From assembly GCA_012841005.1 (NCBI GenBank), contig DUVO01000065.1:1-8101 (forward strand): a stretch of 8,101 nucleotides of DNA, in the 5' to 3' direction. The stretch comes from Bacillota bacterium (GTDB lineage Bacteria > Bacillota > DTU030). The stretch's first letter is position 1. Each line of letters opens with the position of its first letter. The translations under genes and the position numbers were made by a program. The notes under the pieces were generated by a model. It did not search any database, was not told the origin of the DNA, and saw only the letters and a program-made list of their open reading frames with translations. Shown piece after piece: positions 1 through 5,426 of this stretch.

Positions 1-443
1 GCTTTGAGCTGGAATACACCGGGGAAGACGGGGAAAAGCACCGCCCGGTCATGATCCACCGGACCTGCCTGGGCAGCATTGAGCGCTTTATCGGGATCTT
101 AATCGAACACTATGCCGGGGCTTTCCCCACCTGGCTGGCCCCGGTCCAGGTAAAGATCCTGCCCATCACCGACCGCCATCTGGACTACAGCCGTAAGCTG
201 GCGGAAGAGTTTAAAGAGGCCGGGATCCGGGTCGAAGTGGATGATCGGAATGAGAAGGTCGGCTACAAGATCCGGGAAGCCCAGCTGAACAAGATCCCCT
301 ACATGCTTATTATCGGTGACAAGGAAGTGGAAGGGGGCACCGTCTCTGTCCGGGGACGTTCCAAGGGAGATATGGGGGCCATGGCTGCCGACCGCTTCCT
401 GGAGCTGATCAAAGGGGAGATAGAAGAGAAGGCTTGCTGTTGA
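1..443 (+). CDS. thrS: Threonyl-tRNA synthetase, C-terminal end (5'-truncated by window)
   Basis: Charges tRNA-Thr with threonine in the cytoplasm (class II aminoacyl-tRNA synthetase). The reading frame enters at base 3 and 146 residues are visible. The visible part begins at the end of the catalytic core: RPVMIHR followed by GSIERFIGILIEHYAG is the class II motif 3 region, whose arginine contacts ATP. The HGTP anticodon-binding domain follows (LAPVQVKILPI, then DDRNEKVGYKIREAQLNKIP and GTVSVRGRSKGD), as in other ThrRS proteins. The protein ends in KACC, with two terminal cysteines. The stop TGA (441-443) lies inside the -35 box of the next promoter, so thrS and infC are packed tightly but are separate transcription units. 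No terminator lies between them, so read-through would enter the infC leader and meet its attenuator. The identification is firm; the upstream two-thirds of the gene is outside the window. Confidence 0.97.
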   Translation, partial: FELEYTGEDGEKHRPVMIHRTCLGSIERFIGILIEHYAGAFPTWLAPVQVKILPITDRHLDYSRKLAEEFKEAGIRVEVDDRNEKVGYKIREAQLNKIPYMLIIGDKEVEGGTVSVRGRSKGDMGAMAADRFLELIKGEIEEKACC

Positions 444-468
444 CGCAGCCGTTGCCCTGTGCTATACT
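440..468 (+). promoter_or_regulatory. Sigma-A promoter of the infC operon
   Basis: TTGACG (440-445), a spacer of exactly 17 bases and TATACT (463-468), with a TGC extended -10 just upstream (460-462). The start of transcription should be near 474-476. That leaves a leader of about 170 nt before infC. The -35 box overlaps the thrS stop codon. Confidence 0.85.
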
Positions 469-474
469 ATAGTC

Positions 475-640
475 AGCCAATTCCATAAAGTTAGCCCAAA
501 GTGGAAGCCATCCTGCTTCTCACCCTGCGCGCCCGTCGGGTTGCTACCAGGGTCGAGGGAATTAAGGGAATCATTGTATTCTGCTGCGGGTGGTAACACC
601 CGCTTTTTTGTTGAGGCTAACTGGAAATTTGAGGAGGTGA
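475..640 (+). promoter_or_regulatory. infC operon leader, probable ribosomal protein L20 autoregulatory element
   Basis: A long structured leader sits ahead of infC-rpmI-rplT. In Bacillus, L20 binds such a leader and causes premature termination (the L20_leader family). Pairings visible by eye: (1) a hairpin GTGGAAGC (501-508) with GCTTC-T-CAC (515-523, one bulged T). (2) ACCCTG (522-527) with CAGGGT (548-553), perfect, enclosing a small CCC/GGG hairpin at 532-540. (3) The terminator stem 586-603. (4) CACCC-T-GC (521-528), which can instead pair with GCGGGTG (586-592) as an antiterminator. (5) A long-range GTTAGCC (490-496) with GGCTAAC (615-621), extended by AATTCC (479-484) with GGAAATT (623-629, one bulge). 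Pairings 2 and 4 are mutually exclusive. L20 stabilising 2 would therefore release the terminator; this mechanism is inference. The family assignment rests on position and layout, not a covariance-model hit. Confidence 0.72.
586..609 (+). terminator. Attenuator terminator in the infC leader
   Basis: A perfect 7-bp stem, GCGGGTG (586-592) with CACCCGC (597-603), closes a GTAA tetraloop of the GNRA class and is followed directly by six T (604-609). It sits about 37 bases before the infC start, within the leader. It therefore acts as a conditional terminator, not the end of thrS alone. Confidence 0.88.
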
Positions 641-646
641 CATGCT

Positions 647-1219
647 ATTAGCAAGGATTTGCAGGTCAATGAAGGAATCCGTGCGCGGGAGGTGCGGCTG
701 GTCGATGTCAGTGGCCAGCAGCTGGGAATTATGCCTACCCGTGAAGCCTTGCGGATTTCCCGGGAACGCCAGCTAGACCTGGTTGTGGTTGCTCCCAACG
801 CCAAGCCACCGGTTTGTCGGATTATGGACTACGGCAAATACAAATATGAACAGAGCAAGCGGGAGAAGGAAGCCCGGAAAAAGCAGAAGGTTATTACCGT
901 AAAAGAAGTGCGACTCAGGCCTAATATTGATCAGCATGATCTGGAAGTAAAATTAAAGAATGTCCGGCGTTTCCTGGCCGGTGGGGATAAGGTAAAGGTC
1001 ATCATCCGGTTCCGGGGGAGGCAGATTGCCTACACCGATGCCGGAAAGAAACTTCTCAATGATATTGCCGAAGAGGTCAAGGAATTGGGGACAGTGGAAA
1101 AGGGAGCCAAGGTTGAGGGCAAACAGATGACCATGATCATTGCCCCCAAACAGGATAAGCCGGAAAAGCAGGCAGAAAAGAAGCAGCCACAGCAGCAGGA
1201 GAAGGAGGGTGTACAGTAA
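647..1219 (+). CDS. infC: Translation initiation factor IF-3
   Basis: IF3 binds the 30S subunit, keeps it apart from 50S and checks the start codon and initiator tRNA. The product is 190 aa. The N-terminal domain (about 1-75) contains [15 protein letters not shown] and [11 protein letters not shown]. The IF3 signature [14 protein letters not shown] is at 58-71, followed by a basic linker and the C-terminal 30S-binding domain (about 82-168, [18 protein letters not shown] onward). A lysine/glutamine-rich tail (about 169-190) runs past the usual end of the family. The start is ATT at 647: it gives the family's usual SKDLQVNE beginning and lies 9 bases after AGGAGG (632-637). ATT is the well-known autoregulatory start codon of infC in other bacteria. 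The nearby ATG at 642 is out of frame, and TTG at 659 is too far from the ribosome binding site. The stop overlaps the rpmI start (TAATG), implying translational coupling. Confidence 0.95.
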   Translation: MSKDLQVNEGIRAREVRLVDVSGQQLGIMPTREALRISRERQLDLVVVAPNAKPPVCRIMDYGKYKYEQSKREKEARKKQKVITVKEVRLRPNIDQHDLEVKLKNVRRFLAGGDKVKVIIRFRGRQIAYTDAGKKLLNDIAEEVKELGTVEKGAKVEGKQMTMIIAPKQDKPEKQAEKKQPQQQEKEGVQ

Positions 1220-1416
1220 TGCCGAAGATGAAAACCAGGCGTTCAGCAGCAAAACGCTTTACTACTACCGGCACCGGTAAATTCAAACGCAACAAGGCCT
1301 TCAAGAGTCATATTTTGGAAAAGAAGAGCCCCTCGCGGAAGCGTAAACTGCGCAAACCCGGATTGGTAAGCAAAGCCGATCTGAAACGGGTCCAGAAGAT
1401 GCTACCCTATGCATAG
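1219..1416 (+). CDS. rpmI: 50S ribosomal protein L35
   Basis: A structural protein of the large ribosomal subunit. The 65-residue product matches the family's normal size and its very basic make-up. It begins [14 protein letters not shown], then [17 protein letters not shown], and ends in a segment ([19 protein letters not shown]) typical of L35. The ATG shares its A with the infC stop codon, and AGGAGG (1203-1208) lies inside the end of infC at a 10-base spacing. Translation is therefore likely coupled to IF3. It is the middle gene of the classical infC-rpmI-rplT operon. Confidence 0.97.
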   Translation: MPKMKTRRSAAKRFTTTGTGKFKRNKAFKSHILEKKSPSRKRKLRKPGLVSKADLKRVQKMLPYA

Positions 1417-1445
1417 ATTCTTGAGGGACGAAGGAGGTTATTGGC

Positions 1446-1802
1446 ATGGCGCGGGTAAAAAGAGGTGTTACTGCTAAGAGACACAAAAAAATAATGAAAT
1501 TGGCCAGGGGATACAGGGGAGCCCGCAGCAGGACTTTCCGGGCTGCCAACGAGGCTGTCCTCAAGGCCCTTTACTATGCCCGCCGGGACCGGAGGGCCAA
1601 GAAACGGGATTTCCGCAAATTGTGGATTGCCCGGATCAATGCTGCCGCCCGGATGAACGGCATTTCTTACAGCAGGTTCATCAATGGCTTGAGGCAGGCA
1701 GGAGTGGAGATCAACAGGAAGATGTTGGCCCAGCTGGCGGTGGAAGACAGCAAGGCCTTCGGGGATTTGGTGGAAGTGGCCAAGGAAAAACTGAATGCCT
1801 AA
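1446..1802 (+). CDS. rplT: 50S ribosomal protein L20
   Basis: Binds 23S rRNA early in 50S assembly and, in Firmicutes and E. coli, represses its own operon. The 118-residue product has the full family length. It has a long basic N-terminal arm ([34 protein letters not shown]) and a globular part containing the L20 signature around [17 protein letters not shown] (53-69). The C-terminal domain (about 60-118) is the part known to recognise both rRNA and the mRNA mimic. ATG 1446 follows AAGGAGGT (1431-1438) by 7 bases and lies 29 bases after rpmI. A terminator starts 6 bases after the stop, closing the operon. The protein is the expected ligand of the leader at about 475-640. Confidence 0.97.
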   Translation: MARVKRGVTAKRHKKIMKLARGYRGARSRTFRAANEAVLKALYYARRDRRAKKRDFRKLWIARINAAARMNGISYSRFINGLRQAGVEINRKMLAQLAVEDSKAFGDLVEVAKEKLNA

Positions 1803-1808
1803 GGAGAT

Positions 1809-1837
1809 ACCTGGGGGACACCCTGGGTTTTTTCTTT
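1809..1837 (+). terminator. Intrinsic terminator of infC-rpmI-rplT
   Basis: Bases 1809-1816 pair with 1821-1828 as an 8-bp stem with two central G-U wobbles and a GACA loop. A T-tract (six T, C, three T; 1828-1837) follows. It lies immediately downstream of the rplT stop and separates the ribosomal operon from the potassium-uptake genes. Confidence 0.82.
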
Positions 1838-1901
1838 ACAGGGGGCGTGCATAATAAGCAGGGGGAAAGGGAAAGGGGAGAGAGAATTTGGGTGGGACAA
1901 A

Positions 1902-3245
1902 GTGGGATTATTAGAATATGTTGAGGAGCGCTTATCACCGCCGCAGATAGTCCTGCTGAGTTTTCTCAGCCTGATTCTTGTTGGTACTCTAGTTTTGAGC
2001 CTTCCCCTTTCGGTGCGGGAGGGAAACAGCCTGTCCTTCCTGGATGCCTTATTTACCGCTACTTCAGCAGTATGCGTAACCGGCCTGGTGGTGGTCGATA
2101 CAGGAACCATCGTCAGTCGTTTTGGCCAGGTGATGATTCTGGTCCTGATCCAGGTAGGGGGCCTGGGGTTGATGACGATGACTACCCTCTACTGGCTGTT
2201 TAGGGGGCACCGGATCAAACTCCGGGAAAGGCTCCTGGTGCAGGAGGCCCTGAATTTGAGCAAACTGGCCGGGGTGGTACGCCTGGTGCGTTCTATACTG
2301 GTGACTACCTTTTTTGTGGAAGCCCTGGGTGCCGCCCTGCTCAGTTGTTGGTTTGTTCCCCGCCTGGGCCCGGTAAAGGGGGTTTTTTTTGGCCTTTTTC
2401 ATTCCATTTCCGCCTTTTGCAATGCTGGGTTTGATCTTTTGGGAGGATTCCGCAGTTTTACTTCCTTTCCCGAGGAGACCTATCTCAACCTTGTCCTGAT
2501 GGGTTTGATCCTGTTAGGGGGTCTGGGCTTTACTGTCCTCATAGACTTGTACCAGTACCGGCGTTTTCGCCGCCTCAGCCTCCACTCCAATGTGGTTTTG
2601 AGTGTTACCGGTGGTTTGCTCCTGGCGGGATTTGTCCTATTCCTCTTTCTGGAGGGGAAGAATCCGGCCACCCTGGGCTCCTTAACTCCCTGGGGCCGGT
2701 TTTTAGCCGCCTCTTTTCAGTCTGTCACTCCACGGACTGCCGGCATCAGTACCATACCGGTTAAAGATATGCGTCAGGAAACCCAATTCTTTCTTATCAT
2801 TTTGATGTTTATCGGTGCCTCTCCGGGTTCTACGGGAGGTGGGATCAAGACGGCTACCCTGGGCACCCTGCTGGCGGCCGTCTGGTCGGTAGCGACTGGA
2901 AGTCAGGAAATTGATATCTTTCACCGGCGCCTGCCCCACCGGATAGTTTTTAAATCCCTGGCGATTGTTATTATGGACCTCGGTATTCTCATAATCGCTG
3001 TCATTCTTCTTTCCCTGGTTGAAGGTAAGGAATTTATGGCAGTATTTTTTGAGGCAGCCTCGGCCCTAGGTACGGTGGGGCTATCTACGGGGCTCACGCC
3101 CAATTTGACCCCCCTGGGAAAGGTTATTCTCATCGTGACGATGTTTTCGGGACGGGTGGGTCCCCTGACCCTGGCGGTGGCCCTGGGGCTGCGGGAAAGG
3201 CGCCAGGCGATAAGGTATCCCGAAGAAAGGATTATTGTGGGTTAA
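1902..3245 (+). CDS. Potassium uptake protein, TrkH/KtrB-family membrane subunit
   Basis: The ion-conducting subunit of a Ktr/Trk system, which brings K+ (often with Na+) across the cytoplasmic membrane. At 447 aa it is the size of KtrB proteins. The four membrane-pore-membrane repeats are visible through their selectivity-filter glycines: TSAVCVTG (54-61), HSISAFCNAG (167-176), SVTPRTAG (274-281) and ASALGTVG (386-393). The stretch GASPGSTGGGIK (305-316) corresponds to the flexible intramembrane gate between the helices of repeat 3. GRVGPLTLA (417-425) is the conserved last segment. The start is GTG 1902 with only a weak G-rich ribosome binding site (about 1890-1896). The stretch 1838-1901 is strikingly purine-rich and shows no convincing promoter, so transcription may depend on read-through or a non-consensus promoter. 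It is followed by its RCK partner. The family is certain; the choice between ktrB and trkH as symbol is not. Confidence 0.93.
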   Translation: MGLLEYVEERLSPPQIVLLSFLSLILVGTLVLSLPLSVREGNSLSFLDALFTATSAVCVTGLVVVDTGTIVSRFGQVMILVLIQVGGLGLMTMTTLYWLFRGHRIKLRERLLVQEALNLSKLAGVVRLVRSILVTTFFVEALGAALLSCWFVPRLGPVKGVFFGLFHSISAFCNAGFDLLGGFRSFTSFPEETYLNLVLMGLILLGGLGFTVLIDLYQYRRFRRLSLHSNVVLSVTGGLLLAGFVLFLFLEGKNPATLGSLTPWGRFLAASFQSVTPRTAGISTIPVKDMRQETQFFLIILMFIGASPGSTGGGIKTATLGTLLAAVWSVATGSQEIDIFHRRLPHRIVFKSLAIVIMDLGILIIAVILLSLVEGKEFMAVFFEAASALGTVGLSTGLTPNLTPLGKVILIVTMFSGRVGPLTLAVALGLRERRQAIRYPEERIIVG

Positions 3246-3261
3246 GGTCACGGGAAAATTT

Positions 3262-3290
3262 TGGACAGAAGCCGGAAAGTGGGATATAAT
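3262..3290 (+). promoter_or_regulatory. Promoter ahead of the RCK potassium regulator gene
   Basis: TGGACA (3262-3267, five of six to TTGACA), a 17-base spacer and a perfect TATAAT (3285-3290). The predicted start is near 3297, giving a leader of about 55 nt. It lies in the gap after the TrkH/KtrB stop, so the regulatory subunit could be made independently of the channel subunit. It also argues against any start codon upstream of about 3300 for that gene. Confidence 0.72.
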
Positions 3291-3353
3291 GCTTATATAT
3301 TTTCACCCTTTTGCGGCCTGACCCTGTCCTGTGGACCGATGGGGGGAATGCCT

Positions 3354-4007
3354 GTGGAAAAAAAGCAGTTTGCCGTCATTGGCCTGGGCCGGTTCGGCAA
3401 GAGTGTGGGCCAAACCCTCTGTAACATGGGTTATGATGTGTTGGGGGTGGATCGGAACGGAGAACGGGTACAGGAAATGGTAGAGGTACTGACCCATGCA
3501 GTGGAGGCCGATGCAACGGAAGAAAATGTCCTCAGATCCCTGGGCATTCGCAACTTTGATGTGGTTGTGGTCGCCATCGGCAAGGACCTGCAGGCCAGCA
3601 TCCTGGTAACACTCCTTTTGAAGGAACTGGGGGTAGGGTATGTCCTGGCCAAAGCCCAGGATCCCCTCCACGGAAAGGTTCTGCACAAGGTTGGTGCCGA
3701 CAGGGTAATCTACCCCGAGCGGGACATGGGCATCAGGGTGGCCCGGCACCTGGTGGCTGCCAATATTGTCGACTACATAGACCTGGCCCCGAATTACAGT
3801 ATTGTCGAGATTACGGCACCGAAGGAATTTGTCGGGAAGAACCTGCGTCAGCTGGAACTGCGGAGCAGGTACAGGGTCAATGTCCTGGCCTTGAAGCGGG
3901 GCAAGAAAATCCATATTTCCCCTGGCGCCCAGGATTTTCTTGAAAGGGGAGATATCCTGGTGGTGATGGGAGAGAACGACGATATTAGACGTTTGGAGCA
4001 ACAATAG
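3354..4007 (+). CDS. Potassium uptake regulatory subunit, KtrA/TrkA (RCK) family
   Basis: A cytoplasmic, nucleotide-binding subunit that assembles as a ring under the TrkH/KtrB channel and gates it. With the GTG 3354 start it has 217 residues, close to B. subtilis KtrA. The Rossmann RCK-N domain fills the first 135 or so residues: FAVIGLGRFGKSVG holds the GxGxxG loop (10-15), and LGVDRN supplies the acidic residue (D33) that ends strand 2 and binds the ribose of NAD or ATP. ADATEENVLRSLGI follows. The RCK-C (TrkA-C) domain runs from about 143 to the end, ending in ERGDILVVMGENDDIRRLE. The start is a judgement: GTG 3354 has a G-rich ribosome binding site (3341-3347) at a 6-base spacing, while ATG 3348 and ATG 3339 are in frame but less well placed. 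It is followed after 43 bases by the methyltransferase gene, probably co-transcribed. Confidence 0.92.
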   Translation: MEKKQFAVIGLGRFGKSVGQTLCNMGYDVLGVDRNGERVQEMVEVLTHAVEADATEENVLRSLGIRNFDVVVVAIGKDLQASILVTLLLKELGVGYVLAKAQDPLHGKVLHKVGADRVIYPERDMGIRVARHLVAANIVDYIDLAPNYSIVEITAPKEFVGKNLRQLELRSRYRVNVLALKRGKKIHISPGAQDFLERGDILVVMGENDDIRRLEQQ

Positions 4008-4050
4008 GGTTTTTCGGGTCGGAAAGGCATTATGGAAATGGGGTGGGGCC

Positions 4051-4872
4051 ATGAAAGAGATAACTTCCCGTGCCAATCCGCTGCTGAAGTATGCCCGGTC
4101 CCTCCACAGGCGCAAATACCGGGAACAGGAAGGGAAGTGCCTGGTGGAGGGTGTGCGGCTTCTGGAGGATGCGGTAGGTGCGGGTTTGGGGATCGAGACT
4201 GTCTTTTTTACGGAAAGGCTCCTGGCCGGGGAACGGGGACAGCAATTGTTACAGGAATGCCAGAACCGGGGCAGTGAGTGCTGCCGGCTCCCCGAGGCAG
4301 TGCTGGCCTCCCTGGCCGAGACCGACTCTCCCCAGGGAATTATTGCCGTAGTTAAATATCCCCTTTGGGACAGGGCCGCCCTGCTGGCGGAGCCGGGCCT
4401 GCTCCTTGTGGTGGACCGGATCCAGGACCCCGGTAATCTGGGCACTATGCTGCGGACGGCGGAGGCCGCCGGCTGCCGGGGGGCAATTTTTTCCCCGGGA
4501 ACGGTTGATCCCTTTAATTCCAAGGTGCTGCGGGCCAGTATGGGTGCAGTGTTTCGCCTCCCGCTCCTTACAGAGGTGAGTTTCTTCGCCCTCCTGGGAG
4601 AACTGAAGGAAAAAGGCTATCACCTGGTAGCGGCCGATGTCCGGGGGAGTATCCCTTACTGGGAAGCCGATTACAGCCTTCCGGGGGCTTTGGTGGTGGG
4701 AAATGAGGCCTGGGGTGTGAACGACAAGGTATTGGCCCGGGTAGAGGAACGGGTTAGAATACCCCTAAAGGAAGGGGTCGATTCCCTTAACGCCGCTGTG
4801 GCCGCGGGCATTATCCTCTATGAGTGGGTGCGGCAGGGGGGATTAATTCCGAAAAAGGACGGGACAGGCTAA
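4051..4872 (+). CDS. SpoU-family (SPOUT) RNA 2'-O-ribose methyltransferase, YsgA/RlmB-like
   Basis: Transfers a methyl group from S-adenosylmethionine to a ribose 2'-OH in rRNA or tRNA. The exact target cannot be read from sequence. The 273 aa comprise an N-terminal RNA-binding domain (about 1-105; ITSRANPLLKYARSL, KCLVEGVRLLEDAV) and a trefoil-knot SPOUT domain (about 115-262). All three SpoU motifs are present: DRIQDPGNLGTMLRTAEA (122-139, with N129 and the catalytic-type R135), LVVGNEAWG (214-222, E219) and RIPLKEGVDSLNAAVA (236-251, S245 and N247). In B. subtilis the related ysgA also lies just before pheST, which supports the assignment. ATG 4051 has a G-rich but poor ribosome binding site (4041-4048) and is 43 bases from the potassium regulator gene, so they probably share a transcript. 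A named function such as rlmB would be over-reading. Confidence 0.9.
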   Translation: MKEITSRANPLLKYARSLHRRKYREQEGKCLVEGVRLLEDAVGAGLGIETVFFTERLLAGERGQQLLQECQNRGSECCRLPEAVLASLAETDSPQGIIAVVKYPLWDRAALLAEPGLLLVVDRIQDPGNLGTMLRTAEAAGCRGAIFSPGTVDPFNSKVLRASMGAVFRLPLLTEVSFFALLGELKEKGYHLVAADVRGSIPYWEADYSLPGALVVGNEAWGVNDKVLARVEERVRIPLKEGVDSLNAAVAAGIILYEWVRQGGLIPKKDGTG

Positions 4873-4934
4873 GGGCTTCTTTCCGGGGGAAGAAAAAAGG
4901 CTGCAGGTTGAGGCGAAGGTTTAATGCCCCTTTC

Positions 4935-4963
4935 TTGTCAAAGGGAGGGTGGTGTGCTATAAT
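4935..4963 (+). promoter_or_regulatory. Strong sigma-A promoter upstream of the pheS leader region
   Basis: TTGTCA (4935-4940), a 17-base spacer and a perfect TATAAT (4958-4963), preceded by TGC (4955-4957) as an extended -10. This is the best promoter match in the window. Transcription should begin near 4970, which is about 170 bases before the T-box begins. The 62 bases between the methylase stop and this promoter (4873-4934) hold only a purine-rich stretch with no recognisable element. Confidence 0.82.
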
Positions 4964-4978
4964 TAGGGCCAAGAAAGG

Positions 4979-5043
4979 CCTCCAATCAGTAGAAAGGGTG
5001 TGGTGCAAGGGTGCTCACCGCTGACTTTTTCTGGAGGGTTTTT
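4979..5043 (+). terminator. Long hairpin with U-tract, possible terminator of a short RNA
   Basis: CCTCCA (4979-4984) pairs perfectly with TGGAGG (5032-5037). Inside, AGAAAG (4991-4996) pairs with CTTTTT (5025-5030, one wobble), and GTGGTG (5000-5005) pairs with CACCGC (5016-5021, one wobble). G then TTTTT (5038-5043) follows directly. A competing helix GGCCTC (4977-4982) with GAGGCC (5044-5049) would break the base of this hairpin and enclose the U-tract. With the promoter just upstream it would make an RNA of about 75 nt. It may be a plain terminator/attenuator or a small RNA; I do not recognise an Rfam family. Confidence 0.5.
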
Positions 5044-5055
5044 GAGGCCACCGGA

Positions 5056-5082
5056 TCGGTAATAGCGTACCTGTTATACCGA
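5056..5082. repeat. Inverted repeat between hairpin and second promoter
   Basis: TCGGTA (5056-5061) and TACCGA (5077-5082) are perfect inverted 6-mers 15 bases apart. A further nested GGTA/TACC pair (5058-5061 with 5068-5071) shares the left arm. The repeat ends 6 bases before a TTGACA box, a position where an activator or repressor could sit. It could equally be an RNA stem if transcribed from the upstream promoter. Confidence 0.3.
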
Positions 5083-5088
5083 CAGTTG

Positions 5089-5116
5089 TTGACACAGTAA
5101 TGCTCTTATTGATATT
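5089..5116 (+). promoter_or_regulatory. Second, weaker promoter directly ahead of the pheS T-box
   Basis: A perfect TTGACA (5089-5094), a 16-base spacer and GATATT (5111-5116, four of six to TATAAT). The predicted start is near 5123, about 20 bases before the T-box stem I. That is the usual spacing for a T-box leader. The poor -10 keeps confidence moderate. Confidence 0.5.
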
Positions 5117-5141
5117 TCCTGGGAAAGGCAAGAAGGAAAAA

Positions 5142-5395
5142 GGCTAGGAAGGAGAGGAGTAGGTCTATATTGCTCCCTGCAGGGAGGGGATGTCATCGAC
5201 TGAGAGCATTCCTGGAGGCAATTGGATCGAAGTTCGCTCCGGAGCCGGCGGTTGAAGGCTGGGTTGCCAGTTGGGTAGGCCGTGCCGGTCCCCACCGTTA
5301 TTGGGGTTACCAGCGAGGGGATGACTTATGTCATCAATAAGGGTGGTACCGCGGAAGAGAGCTTTCGTCCCTAAAGATAGGACGGAAGCTCTTTT
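5142..5395 (+). promoter_or_regulatory. T-box riboswitch, tRNA-Phe responsive (pheST leader)
   Basis: Senses uncharged tRNA-Phe and permits transcription of pheST. The T-box core GGGTGGTACCGCG is at 5341-5353. Its TGGT bulge (5344-5347) would pair with the ACCA end expected for tRNA-Phe, whose discriminator base is A. Stem I base: GGCT (5142-5145) with AGCC (5243-5246), and GGAG (5151-5154) with CTCC (5237-5240). The AGTA (5158-5161) opposite GAA (5229-5231) is the loop-E motif of the specifier loop, and the specifier TTC (phenylalanine) is at 5233-5235. The stem continues upward with ATTGC (5169-5173) and GCAAT (5218-5222). Stem II: CCGGC (5245-5249) with GCCGG (5284-5288). A CCCC/GGGG hairpin (5290-5293, 5303-5306) fits the IIA/B element. 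Stem III: GATGAC (5320-5325) with GTCATC (5330-5335). The antiterminator can use AGGG (5340-5343) with CCCT (5369-5372). Confidence 0.95.
5358..5395 (+). terminator. T-box-controlled intrinsic terminator before pheS
   Basis: An uninterrupted 13-bp stem (5358-5370 with 5380-5392, one G-U wobble) with a 9-base loop, running into TTTTGT. Its left arm overlaps sequence needed for the antiterminator, so the two forms exclude each other as in other T-box leaders. It ends about 30 bases before the pheS start. Confidence 0.93.
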
Positions 5396-5426
5396 GTATA
5401 GAGAAAAGAAAAAAGGAGGGTTACCG

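Noticed and set aside
3261..3353. Upstream extension of the RCK gene to a TTG at 3261
   Set aside because: That codon overlaps the -35 box of a good promoter and the added residues match no part of the KtrA family.
3303..4523. A 406-codon open frame on the minus strand
   Set aside because: It lies antisense to the RCK gene and the methylase gene, which have clear family motifs. Its translation shows no recognisable domain. GC-rich third positions of the real genes keep the opposite frame open.
4705..4716. GNEAWG in place of GNEGxG in SpoU motif 2
   Set aside because: The essential N-E pair is kept. Alanine at the next position is, to my knowledge, a common variant in this family.
4873..4900. 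Hairpin-like TTCTTTCC/GGAAGAA after the methylase gene
   Set aside because: It has a bulge and is followed by A and G, not T, so it does not work as an intrinsic terminator on the + strand.
4824..5024. A 66-codon open frame overlapping the methylase end
   Set aside because: It has a basic, low-complexity product, no ribosome binding site and no homology I recognise. It crosses a promoter and the hairpin region.
5328..5426. Upstream extension of the pheS frame
   Set aside because: The frame is open but would translate the T-box core and terminator. ATG 5427 has a good ribosome binding site and gives the family's normal length.
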